From Azolla caroliniana (lineage: Eukaryota > Polypodiophyta): 64,000 nt of DNA. The stretch covers positions 13,144,001-13,208,000 of the forward strand of contig JBHGNT010000005.1 of NCBI GenBank assembly GCA_043228905.1. Direction: 5' to 3'. Below, piece after piece: positions 53,048-62,892 of this stretch. Positions within the stretch are counted from its first letter, which is position 1. Each line of letters opens with the position of its first letter. The notes under the pieces were generated by a model, which searched no databases, had not been told where the DNA came from, and was given only the letters and a program-made list of their open reading frames with translations. The position numbers were made by a program, and so were the translations under genes.

Positions 53048-53400
53048 TGTTGAGGGCGTGGCCATCTAGATGCGGAACAATCTCAACAACTTGTAGTGAA
53101 GATCATTATCATGTACACGTAGAGTGGATTGATGATTATAAGCAGTTGAATCATGTAACAAGATCAACACGAATGCAAGAACAAGAGATGAGAAAGTGTA
53201 GGCACAAGATGAGTTGTATTACTCAAGCTCTCAATGGCACAATATACAAGATGAACCACCTTTTACAAACTAGGTTACAAAGCCCATTATGTACTAACTG
53301 GGCTAGGACAACTGCCCTTTGACATATTTACAGAAATGTCCTAAATCTAGTTTGTCCAGGATACAATGTGAATATGTCCATTATAGACCAATATTCGACA
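53048..53400 (-). repeat. Copia L 3' LTR (353 bp)
   Basis: Plus view TGTTGAGGGCG...ATATTCGACA. The minus-strand start TGTCGAATAttgg aligns with the J LTR start, and the adjoining agaggag is its polypurine tract. L inserted into K. Confidence 0.8.
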
Positions 53401-54095
53401 CTCCTCTGTAACGGGCGTATACAATAGAAATATGTAATAAGGAAAGCAAGTGTAAAATATAGATTTGTACAAGGTTGTTGAACAAATCGGATATTTTGTT
53501 CGAGGCGGTAAACACCGAAAAACAAAAGGCTAAATCGGTTGTAGTCGGAGGGGCTGAGATCGAACCTCGAACAATTGATAATGATTGTTCAAAACCAACC
53601 CAAGTGTCTGATTCAATCGGACTGATTCTTCATTACGCCCATCTCGTGCTAAAGGGATCGAAATCGATTTGTCGAAAGGCACTTGGTCATCCCGTCTGCG
53701 ACGCTATCGGCTATAGGTATCTTCTCGAGACCTATTTTTCCTGAAATGACACAGTCCTGAACAAAGTGATATCAAACGTCGATATGCTTGGACACGTTGT
53801 GATGTTACCATATTTTTCAATAGAGCAACAACGCCCTGACTGTCTTTGTAAAAAACTTGAGCCGAGTCAAATTTGACTTGTCGAAACGTGCATGGTATCC
53901 GGCCGAGCCATAAAGCTTCTTTCGCTGCGTCCGACGCGGCTACGTATTCGGCCCCGGTTGTTGATGTAGTAGTGCACTCCTGGAGTTTCCATTTCCACGA
54001 GATCGCTCCATTTCTACGAGTTCTCTAGCACGTCAACCGGAGAGTAGCATGTCGTCCACGTAGATGATGAGGAAGATGGGTGACCCATCTCGAGT
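53401..54095 (-). pseudogene. Copia L RNase H and RT C-terminal remnant
   Basis: Minus-strand relative of J: RNase H segment (about 53640-54000) with TTEAEYVAASDAAKEALWLG-like text, then YVDDML near 54050-54070. A deletion joins the two, because the stretch between the YVDD box and RNase H (present in J) is missing. From 53401 to 53600 only decayed 3' sequence is seen. Confidence 0.75.
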
Positions 54096-54722
54096 TGTTT
54101 TCATGATGTTGCATGTCTAGTGGGAGAAAAAGTGAAAAAGTGTGGTCCACGCACATTGCACAAACACTTATAAATATAAAAATAAATAAATAAACAAGCC
54201 TAGGGCCAAGTGCATACAAAGTAGGGCAAGCAAGATTTTAACCTTGCACTTCCAAGATAGAAGAAATTTATCTTACTAGGGCTACTACCAACTAATATAA
54301 ATATTATGTATTTCTTTTCATATTCGAATTGCATAGGAAACAACTGTACAGAATCGTGTGCACAAAACCATGGTTCCAACCCCATGGTTTTGTGCATGTT
54401 AGAAGCATGAACAGACCTATAAAAACCCTTGTAAGGCTTGTGTAAGGGGGGGCTCGATATGTGATATCATCATCATCATCACCATCAATATGATATTCTT
54501 ATTATTAGTCTTCTTCTTGTTTATTATTATTCTTGTTTATTATTATATTCTTGTTTATCTTCTTCTCGAGTGTACAAATTTCCGATATTCTCAAGTGTAG
54601 CATTGTTTTCTCATAGCTTACATTCACATCGTCCTCTTCTTAATAACTTGACGGACGTCTTCCCTGGTCCGAGACCCCGATGGTCCCGTTCAAGCGAAGC
54701 ATGCACGTGCATTTTCACAACA
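54096..54722 (+). repeat. Element M 5' LTR (about 627 bp)
   Basis: From near tgttttcatgatgttgcatg to ATTTTCACAACA. The exact start could be 8 bp later. It contains a region of atcatcatc/attattatt repeats (54460-54560) and no gene. Confidence 0.7.
54233..54284 (-). promoter_or_regulatory. tRNA-like box pair in M 5' LTR, degraded
   Basis: Minus strand GGTTAAAATCT (B-box-like) about 41-43 nt after TAGCCCTAGTA, which is a damaged A-box. The 3' LTR copy is better preserved. Confidence 0.4.
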
Positions 54723-54728
54723 TCTTTT

Positions 54729-54746
54729 TGGTGAACCTGACGTGAA
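54729..54746 (+). other. Element M primer-binding site (tRNA-Trp type)
   Basis: TGGTGAACCTGACGTGAA, one mismatch to the 18-mer in B and N, 6 nt after the LTR. Confidence 0.7.
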
Positions 54747-54891
54747 GAGTGGTAGGGGAGGATGAAGACGGATGAGGAATATCTCATGGATGAAGATGGT
54801 TTAAGAGGCATATGGTTACAAAGAATTTAAGGGACATAGTCTGTACAAGTTCGACCAATGGGTGTAATCAACGAAGACCCACCAGAGTGTT

Positions 54892-55395
54892 ATGAATGCA
54901 TTCGTTGAGTTTGAGTGTCGCTTCGCTCAACTCTCGGAGCGGGATCAAGGATTGGTGGGGGTGAATAAAGTCCTTATGTTCGTAAAGTCGGTTGATCGGA
55001 AGGAAAGGAAGGCAATTGGAATCCATCTTGAAGACGATGATGGAGCAAATGGCCTCCCTAACAATTGGGCCGAAGATGAAAGAGTATGCCGGCGACATGA
55101 CAAGAGGGAGATGGGAATCTTGTCGACATTGTCACGACCCATGAGGGATGATCGAAGAGGGACGACATGTGGCAACATGCCACCATTAATGGACAAGCAC
55201 TCGAAGTGGGGAGATAGGTCGGTACTCGACATAGAGGCCTTCGTAGAGGAGGCCAAAGAGAATTTAAAGGTGCAAGTCAAGGAGCCAAAACCGAGGCTAT
55301 TGGTGATCGAGGAAGAGGAGACCTCCCAACACATTCAGACTAATGATGTGGCCAATATGAAGGCCCAAGTTTGGTATAACAATACCATAGGATAA
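54892..55395 (+). CDS. Element M gag fragment, 167 aa
   Basis: Starts ATG 54892. FECRFAQLSERDQGL and VNKVLMFVKSVDRKERKAIG and LEDDDGANGLPNNW match the capsid region of D and, more distantly, B (FARLSALDRTIL). No zinc-knuckle and no protease follow; the product ends at 55395. About 50 residues of the usual N-terminus are absent or out of frame. Confidence 0.65.
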   Translation: MNAFVEFECRFAQLSERDQGLVGVNKVLMFVKSVDRKERKAIGIHLEDDDGANGLPNNWAEDERVCRRHDKREMGILSTLSRPMRDDRRGTTCGNMPPLMDKHSKWGDRSVLDIEAFVEEAKENLKVQVKEPKPRLLVIEEEETSQHIQTNDVANMKAQVWYNNTIG

Positions 55396-55523
55396 GGTGT
55401 GGAACAAGAGACCTTCTCAACTTTTGGAGAAACGACGGTCAAGCGAAAGGTCAAAGACTTGAGATTAGGAAATGTTGCTTTAAGAGTGGACGGGCATTTC
55501 AGAACACACATTGTGTATCAAGC

Positions 55524-56350
55524 ATGAGCAAATATTGTGTGATCAAGGGATGTAACGAGTGTGAGGCCGGCGTGATTGAGGAGATAGCCACAAAAAATGG
55601 AATCGAGTCAAAGGTGGCTATGGACGAGTCGATGGTGGATGGCCATGTCGAGACTTTCTCCACACTTGTTCTAGAGACTTGTTCTGCCCAAGCGACGGAC
55701 GGTGGCGGCGAGGAAGCGAAGGCCGAAGCATATACATGTGACGAAGAGGGAACCATAGTCGAGGCTTGCTTCATCAAGAGGGTTAATGGGTACGAGGCCC
55801 ATTAGTCTGAAGAGATAGCCATGGAGAATGACGTCGAGCCGAAGAGGGTAGACAATGATCATGAAGAGACTTTCCCCACAAAGGTTTCAGAGACTTGGGC
55901 ATTAATTGATGTAAGACCCAAGAGACGGAAGGTCAAAGAGGATGTGAACAACCTTAAGGTGGAAGTGGCTTAGGGTATCAGAACAAAGGTGGACTACAAA
56001 AATGCATGGATCCCTGCACACTCATTCGAGAAACTTGGGCATTAACCAATGTAAGACCCAAGAGAAGGACGGTGGCAATGAGGAAGCAAGGGTTGAAGCT
56101 GGTGTGTGTGACAAGGAGGTCAAACATAACTGAACGATGGAAGCCGATGCATGCAACAAAGAGATAGCCAAGGAGATGGCTATAACCAACACGACAAAGG
56201 AAAAGTTCATTGATCAAGATGAGAATTCCTTCACACATGTTCTAGAGACTTGGGCAGTTGCATATGAAAGAAAACATGAGACCCAAGAGACGGAAGGCGG
56301 CAACGAGTGGATTGAGAAAGCCAATGTATACGACAAAGAGACCAAGTGAA
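55524..56350 (+). repeat. Element M degenerate peptide-coding repeats
   Basis: Three to four diverged units start with gagatagcca (about 55579, 55811 and 56160) and contain gagactt...ttctagagacttg(g) and later gag(g)aagc...tgtgacaaagag. Translated they give EEIA...ETF.T.VLETWA... patterns rich in Glu, Lys and Thr. They lie in ORFs 55524-55805 and 56137-56349. I recognise no domain. Confidence 0.6.
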
Positions 56351-56385
56351 GCTCGACAAGGGATGACAAGCGCCAAGCGGGCCAG

Positions 56386-56955
56386 GTGGATCCAAAGGAT
56401 GTGATCACAACATCTAACAAGGATGACACTAGCATTGTTGTCAACTCTAACACGAGAGTATACCATGAAAGTGGACAAAGTGGGATGCACACAATGTGGT
56501 CACTTAGGAACCTAGCAGTGAGCATGCACTTGAAGAATGGACTACTAAGGGTAGTCAACATCAGTATTTGGATAAGGCCTTGGGAAGGCATACATGAAAC
56601 AAGAAAGGTCGATAAAAGAAAGTTAGGTGACCAAGGAGATGGCCGAGATGAAGGTGGCACATGCATGAGGCATGAAGCATTATGCTCGGGAGGAGCAAAG
56701 GGAGCCATGACAATCACTGATGGCAATGCAAAGAGTGAGCGAGGAATATGGTGGATTGGATGGAGACAATGGTTTGGGTGGAAAGAATGGACATGTTCGA
56801 AGTGGAGCACAAAAGATGGCGTGGGCAAGGCGTATGCAAGGAGGAAATCAAAGGTTGAGAACCTTTGGCCCCACCACATCACTCTTTCTCTTCTTGGCCC
56901 ATGCCAGAGGATGTGCGGTTTGGTGGGGGTGAATGTTGTGATGTTGCATGTCTAG
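56386..56955 (+). CDS. Element M unidentified ORF, 189 aa
   Basis: ATG 56386 (MDPKDVITTSNKDD) to 56955, running through the polypurine tract into the LTR. Composition is Gly/Trp-rich near GIWWIGWRQWFGWKEWTC. Possibly only a remnant reading; no homology recognised. Confidence 0.3.
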   Translation: MDPKDVITTSNKDDTSIVVNSNTRVYHESGQSGMHTMWSLRNLAVSMHLKNGLLRVVNISIWIRPWEGIHETRKVDKRKLGDQGDGRDEGGTCMRHEALCSGGAKGAMTITDGNAKSERGIWWIGWRQWFGWKEWTCSKWSTKDGVGKAYARRKSKVENLWPHHITLSLLGPCQRMCGLVGVNVVMLHV

Positions 56956-57529
56956 TGGGAGAAAAAGTGAAAACATGTGAATGTTGTGATGTTGCGCGTC
57001 TAGTGGGAGAAAAAGTGAAAACATGTGGTTCCACGCACATTGCACAAACACTTGTAAATATGAAAATAAATAAATAAACAAGTCTAAGGCCAGTGCATAC
57101 AAAGGGGGGCAAGAAAGATTTGAACCTTGCACTTCCAAGATAGAAGACATTTATCTTATCACTAGGGCTACTATCAAATACTATAAATATTATGTATTTC
57201 TTTTCATATTCAAATTGCGTAGGAAACAACTGTACAAAACCGTGTGCACAAAACCATGGTTTTGTGCATGCCCAAAACGCATGGGTCCAAGCCCATGGTT
57301 TTGTGCATGTTAGAAGCATGGATAGACCTATAAAAACCCCCGTAAGGCTTGTGTAAGGGGGGGCTCAATGTGTGTTATCATCATCATCACCATCAATATA
57401 ATATTCTTCTTCTTATTATTCTTCTTGTTTATCTTCTTCTCGAGTATAACTTGATGGACGTCCTCCCTAGTTTGAGATCCCGGTGATCCCGTTCAAGCGA
57501 AGCACACACGCACACGCATTTTCACGACA
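56935..57529 (+). repeat. Element M 3' LTR (about 595 bp)
   Basis: Starts TGTTGTGATGTTGC after the polypurine run gtttggtgggggtgaa and ends TTTTCACGACA. The first ~48 bp including the junction are tandemly duplicated (copies from 56932 and 56980). Confidence 0.75.
57116..57170 (-). promoter_or_regulatory. tRNA-like A/B-box pair, antisense in M 3' LTR
   Basis: Minus strand TAGCCCTAGTGATAAG (imperfect A-box) and, 44 nt on, GGTTCAAATCT (10 of 11 to the B-box). Opposite to the LTR. Confidence 0.5.
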
Positions 57530-58440
57530 TCGCTCTTAGAGAAGCTTACTGATTAGATGAAGTCGTCGAACTTCTTATACAACTGTCGTGATGCCTATTT
57601 TAGGCCGTAAAGACTCTTCCTGAGTTGGCAGACTAGATGTTCTTGGCCGGGTTCAATAAAACCTTTCGGCTGCTCCATATAGATTTCCTCCTCTAGGTCA
57701 CCATGGAGGAATGTCGTTTTGACATCGAACTGAATCAACTCCAAATCTTTGGCTGCCACTACGCTGAGCAAGAATAAAAGGGTTGTCATTTTCACTGCTG
57801 GTGAAAATAAACCCACTTGCATGGAAAAGCACGTCGATGTTTCGATAGGTCACCATGAAGGAATGTCGTTTTGACATCGAGCTGAATCAGGTCCAAATCT
57901 TTGGCTGCCACTACACCGAGCAGGAATAAAGGGGTTGTTATTTTCACTACTGGTGAAAATAGACCCACTTGCATGGAAAAGCACGTCGATGTTTCGATAA
58001 GTCGACCAAGTCCCAAGTCTTATTTTGTTGAATGGAGTTCATTTCCAACTCCATCGCCAGATGCCATGTGGCTAAATTGGTGAATGCCGATGCTTCTTCG
58101 TATGACATTGGTTCGTTGGCGTCCGTAAAGAAGATTCCAAAACAGTACCTCTCTGGGGGCTGTGACAGTCTCTCGGATCTTCAAGGGATGATTGGACTAG
58201 TCGCGTCGGGTATCGGGGTCAGATGGTCCAGAGCCGAACCATTCAATTGTGTTGAGTCGGGTGTTGTCGAGTCGGTGCTAGAGTTTTCGGCTACCCATGA
58301 AGCCGACCTTGTGTTATGTGTTGGGCCTTCATGAAGGGTCGGCACTTCAGAAAAAATTACCCTTCTGACTTTGATAGGCCTTTCGGCCGTCTTATGCATA
58401 ACTGACTCGTTCAACATGACGTCTGAACTTTGGATAATCT
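57530..58440 (-). pseudogene. Copia L RT, N-terminal half
   Basis: Minus-strand RT text with DVKTTFLHGDLEEEIYMEQPKG and LVCQLRKSLYG, preceded by the integrase-RT linker (58080-58440) with RSASWVAENSS and VRRVIFSEVPTLHEG as in J. It contains a 152-bp tandem duplication and several stops. Confidence 0.8.
57695..57998. repeat. 152-bp tandem duplication in L RT
   Basis: Units 57695-57846 and 57847-57998 both begin aggtcaccatg and end gtcgatgtttcgat, with about a dozen differences. Neither E nor J has it. 152 is not a multiple of 3, so it breaks the frame. Confidence 0.85.
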
Positions 58441-58444
58441 GTCT

Positions 58445-58741
58445 GGGTGAAAGCATGGGAATGGGAACAATTAGCTATGTCCTTGACATAGCTAATTAGC
58501 TATCTAATTAGCTACATGTAATCTGTATATTTTGGCAATTTTAGGGATGATTAGAATTTGATCTCAAATAAAGACTAGCTAAACGGTGGACCATAAATGG
58601 TAATATTTCCATCCCCATCATAAATGATACGTATCTTTAAGATCTTCCTACTAAAAATTAGCTATAAAAAAAACTATTTAGCTGTGGTCAATTTACTAGC
58701 TAAATAGCTATAATAGTGTTTCCATTCGCATGCTTTCACCC
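58445..58741. mobile_element. MITE-like element (297 bp)
   Basis: AT-rich insert in the L integrase-RT region. Terminal inverted repeats of about 25 bp start GGGTGAAAGCATG at both ends with few mismatches. Flanks are GTCT on both sides (58441-58444, 58742-58745); J shows the site without the insert. It has many copies of TTAGCTA/TAGCTAA just inside both ends. No ORF. Superfamily not determined. Confidence 0.8.
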
Positions 58742-60473
58742 GTCTATGTTCGGGATCCTAGAGTTGGTAGCCAATTTCGCCATCTGTTCCATAACCAAGG
58801 AAGATACATTTCCTAGACCTTGGTTGAAGTTTGTGGCGATCGTCTTTCGGTATGAGGGCGTATGTCTCGCACCTGAAAATCCTTAGTTTGTCATAATTGA
58901 GCTTACTACCAATCCATAATTCCTGAGGTATTCAAAGTCCTAGAGGCCTACTCAGCGACATATTGATTATGTGTATTGTCGTAACTAGGGGCTCTACCCA
59001 AAAGCCATCCGATAGTTTGGAGTGGTGGAGCATGGATACTACCCTTTTTTAAATTGTCCGATTCATTTGCTCAGCAATTCCATTCTGCTCTAGACTATAA
59101 GGTGTCGTATATTCACGTCTAATGCCATGTTGTCAAAAAAAATTGGCGAATTCTTTAGATTTGAACTCTCCTCCATTATCAGTTCGAAGGCATTTCAGCT
59201 ATTGATTGGATTGGTTCTCCACCATAACGAGCCATTCGGAAAAAATCAAGAACACTTGATATTTGCTTTTGATCAGAAAAGCCCACACCTTCCGAGTCAA
59301 GTCGTCAATAAAGGTGACGAACGAAATACAAAGCACCGTCGAGAGACTGATGTGGCATAGGACCATAGACGTCCAAGTGGACCAAATCAAGTGTACTCGA
59401 TTCTCTCGGTGCTGATGTCGGGTGTGATGTGACTATTTGTTTGCCATATTGACAATGCTCGCAGAATTGATGATCGAAAAAGGAGAGTTTAGGGATTTAT
59501 CCAGCTCTAGAGAGATGCGTGATGTCGGCCTTGTTGAGGTGTCCGAGTCGTCCATGCCATAGTGATGACACGGGGATGTCGACCAGGAACAAGTCACCCT
59601 CTCTGACAGTGACATATAGCGGGTACAGAGAATGTACTTTCGGACCTCAAGCAAGTAGGAGGTTCCCCTTGTGGAGAGTCCACCTTCCTGATGAGAAGCC
59701 AACACAAATGTCGTCTTCATCAAGTTGTCCGAATGAGATCAATGGCCTTCAGAGCTCAGGTACATGTCGGACATTGTGTAGTACCAAAGGAGAGCCACCT
59801 GGAAGGTTTCAAGCTCTATTGTGCCGATTCTGATTATGGCGTAGTATTGCGAATTTCCGACTCGAACTGAGTCAGAATGTTGGACCGAGTATTGTTGAAA
59901 TTGGGATCAGTGAGGGGTCACATGATATGAAGCGCCCGAATCCAAGAGCCATGTGCTCGATTCCTCAATTGTAAGCATAACTTCTTATTTGAGTGGGTTC
60001 TCAATGGATAGTACGTTCGGGTCTCTCGATAGTACTTCGGCTGAAGAGCCGACATAATTGACCTCCTCATGCTGGCCACTCTTCTGATCCACTTGTTGAG
60101 CATTGTCGTTTTTGTCATTGAGTGCATGGTAGTCTGCTTTGATGGGTCCAGGTTTCTTGCAATAATTGCAGACTCGATTGTCCCAAGATTTGCTCCGACT
60201 TCGCTTGTTGTTCAGTTGTCGAGAGGAACTTCTTCCTTGATTGTTTGATCGGTTGGTTGAACCTTGTGCTACATAAGAGTCGTTGGATGAATCATTTACA
60301 AATGATTTTCTCCGAGCTGCTTTAGTCAAAATTGCACTCGTGATTGAGGAGTATTTGACGGCAACGGTTGACGCGTTGCACACAATAGTGACGAAAGTTT
60401 CCCATAAAGAGGGAAGACCACTCATGAGCAACATTGCTCTCAGTTCATCTTTGATCATCATCCCTTGGGCCGC
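58742..60473 (-). pseudogene. Copia L integrase, protease and gag
   Basis: Minus-strand relative of J. Integrase lies at about 58760-59450 (HISLSTVLCISFVTFIDDLTRKVWAF), protease text near 59930-59960, zinc-knuckle CNYCKKPGPIKADY near 60150 with His replaced by Pro and the last Cys by Tyr, and gag to 60473 with KDELRAMLLMSGLPSLWETF. Frames are broken. Element N interrupts gag at 60473. Confidence 0.82.
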
Positions 60474-61250
60474 TGTCGTGAAGAAAACCGTCCATAAGCG
60501 GAATCGGCAGACCAAGGCGTGGGAACCGGTTCCTCACGCGCGCACGCTCCAAGTCGAACATAGAAGCGAGTTAGGAGGATAATCGGCAGGAACGGGCCCT
60601 AACACGAGTGGAGACAAAGACCGCGCGAACAATCTTTTCGGTCGCGCGCGCGAGCTAAGGGACGGCACAAGTCGGCGGCGTAACTACGCGTATGCGTGAA
60701 GAACGGAGCGGATCCCTGTTCGAAAGGGACAGGGAATAAAGCTGACAGGACGGCCTGCTCGTCGGGCTATATAAGAGCAGGAAAGAGCTGTTGCAGGTAT
60801 CTCGCGCGGAGAGGACGAAGTGCTGTCGGACCGTTTCTGGACGCTTCTCTCTCTCTGTTTCCTTCCTTCTTGAGCTCCATAGCTTTCTGTGCAGGGTTCC
60901 GAGGAGGCTCGCGCTGTTTCGAGGAACGCCCGAGTGCTTCCGGCAGCCCCTTTGTGCGTTGAAGTGAACAGGCATCGGCATCTGTTCGCCGGCCTGTTCG
61001 GTTGTAACCAACCTGTGCCCCGTCGAGGGTTGTAGTCGTGTTAGCCATTTTTCTTAATACACATATTTAGTCATTCGCATCTGTCTATGTCGGTGTCTGT
61101 TCGCGTCCACCGTGCTGAAGGGCCGCGTCCCTGTGTATCCCCGGCCCTGCGTAGCCGGTTCTCTCCCTTTCTCCTCCCTCGCTTGCTCTTTGGTTCGAGA
61201 CCCCCGCGGTCCTGCCTCGTTTCCACACGCACTTGCGTAAAATCTCGACA
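60474..61250 (+). repeat. Element N 5' LTR (777 bp)
   Basis: TGTCGTGAAGAAAACCGTCC...AAATCTCGACA. The first ~75 bp and everything after about 60795 align with the B LTR. The part between them (most of U3, including gcgcgcgcgag) does not align, and N is about 105 bp longer. Confidence 0.88.
60768..60824 (+). promoter_or_regulatory. Probable core promoter of element N
   Basis: TATATAAG at 60768-60775 followed about 33 nt later by ggagaggacgaagtgct (60808-60824), a 17-mer kept in the B and C LTRs downstream of their TATA-like sequences. The start of transcription and R region is probably here. Confidence 0.55.
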
Positions 61251-61254
61251 TCTT

Positions 61255-61272
61255 TGGTGAACCCGACGTGAA
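61255..61272 (+). other. Element N primer-binding site (tRNA-Trp type)
   Basis: TGGTGAACCCGACGTGAA, 4 nt after the LTR, the same 18-mer as in B. Confidence 0.8.
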
Positions 61273-61294
61273 AGAGGCGGCAGAAGAGCAGAAG

Positions 61295-62892
61295 ATGAGG
61301 GGGTCGGATCTTGCAGAGGCCATGGCTTCGGCCGTGGATCGAATTGTAAACGCGCGCGAGGGCACCGGTGCCCTCGACAGAGCTATTGAGGCGGTCGTCG
61401 GCACGATCGGCCGGTTCGATGGGAGGGATGCCACGAAGTATCTGGCGTCCTACGGTGCAGAAATGTTGATGCGGGACATTCCGGAAGAAAGGCGTCTTGC
61501 CGGATTTCCCCGAGTGGCAATGCCGAGCATCCATGCGGAGGTGCTCGAGGTGCGGGCGGAGAGCCGTACCTGGGAGGAGTTCGAAGGTCGGCTCCTAGAG
61601 AAATACGGGCTGGACGACGCGCTCCGGCTTTCGAAGCGAAGTTTCATGGAATGGGTGGAGTCCCCGGGGAAGGGAAGAAACGCGTCGGCACTCCTCCGGG
61701 AGTTCGAGGAAAACTTTGCGCGCCTTTCGGCGCTCGACCGAACCATCCTGGACACGAGCCGGGTCTTGCTGTTTGTCAAGTCGGTCGACGAGCGGGATCG
61801 GGAGCAAGTGGGCCTCTTGCTGGAAACCGAAGACGGACTCACTACCGACTGGGCGGCTGTCAAGAAAGTCTGTGGCCGTTTCGACAAACGGCGAGAATGG
61901 GCGGATAACGGGGTAACCGGGTCGGGCTCGGTCGCAGCAAGGAAGCTCGAACCAGCGCCACAGGTGCGCAAGGAAGAGACCCGGGAGTGGTTGGAAACCG
62001 GTTCGGCTTCGACCGGCGTAGTCAGAGGCTCAACCGGAGGAGCGGCGCTGGAAGAATTGACGAGGGCGGTAAAGGACCTCCAAATCGCGCAAGCCCGAAG
62101 GGAAGGTGGCGAACCGGCTCGTGACCGACGGCCGGCGGCAGGAAACAAGTGCATGTGGTGCGATGAAGTCGGCCACATTCGGAAGGACTGCGGCGACTTC
62201 GCAGAGGCGCTGAGGAACAGGGTGGTGTACCTGTGGGAAGGACGGGTGCATGCCAGCGACACCCGAAGGGCCCTGAGCCGAAACGACGGAAAGGGTGGTA
62301 TGAAAAGGTTGATGGAAGAGGCGGCGGCCCGACACGCGGAAACCGTCCACTACTCGGCGTCGGCCGGCATTCGAGTCGGGGGCGGCGAGGCCCGAAGGGA
62401 AAGCAAAGCCGGATTCTGGCCAACGATGCTGGAAGGCCTTGCCGGTGCAAGGCTTAAAGGGGAGGAATCGGACCGTGCGGAGAAACGGGTACGGGAGATG
62501 ACCGGGTGGAGCGACCCGGTCGAGGAAAGGACGGGCTTCGTGGAAGCCGCTTGCCAGAACTACGAGGCTCTGGTAGAAGAGAAGCGGGTGGGGAGACCCG
62601 GGACGACCGGGCCCTCACAACGATACGAGACCCGGTCCGGGCCACGACGGGACGAAGCCGGCGGGGCCGGTACGCAAGATAAACCCCAGAAGGGCGGGTA
62701 CCGTCTGGGGACGGAGATAGAAAGGACCACGGACTTACGAAAGGTCCTGGAAGAACGGATCCTCGACAGCAAGGTGGAGCTGTCGTTACGAGAGGTGCTG
62801 GGAATCGCCAAGAAGGAGTTCCACGACTCCATCGTGGACTTGGTGAAACGGAAGAGGCTGTCGACGGAGACAGAACTGGAAAGACCGGTGGT
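61295..62892 (+). CDS. Element N gag, truncated by element O
   Basis: ATG 61295 (MRGSDLAEAMASAVDRIV). 532 codons to the insertion point. Capsid-like region, intact zinc-knuckle CMWCDEVGHIRKDC near 62151, and the conserved block ILDSKVELSLREVLGIAKKE near 62765. It stops just before the protease; the ORF runs a few codons into the O LTR. About 4% of residues differ from B. Confidence 0.9.

Larger units (their letters stand above)
54096..57529 (+). mobile_element. Ty3/gypsy element M, non-autonomous
   Basis: Plus-strand element of about 3.4 kb in the RT gene of L, with LTRs 54096-54722 and 56935-57529, a tRNA-Trp-type PBS and a polypurine tract. It has only a fragment of gag and a repeat-rich coding region, with no protease, RT or integrase. 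The gag block matches element D. A clean target duplication is not visible, and compared with J about 28 bp of L is missing at the site. Confidence 0.8.
60474..62892 (+). mobile_element. Ty3/gypsy element N, 5' part
   Basis: Plus-strand sister of B: LTR, PBS and an open gag that is cut by chromovirus O at 62892. The rest lies beyond the right edge. Its gag is nearly the same as B while the LTR is quite different in U3. It inserted into L gag, left flank ccgc. Confidence 0.9.

Noticed and set aside
54460-54560. atcatcatc/attattatt region in the M LTR as an origin or matrix attachment site
   Set aside because: Simple AT-rich repeats present in both M LTRs; nothing else supports such a role.
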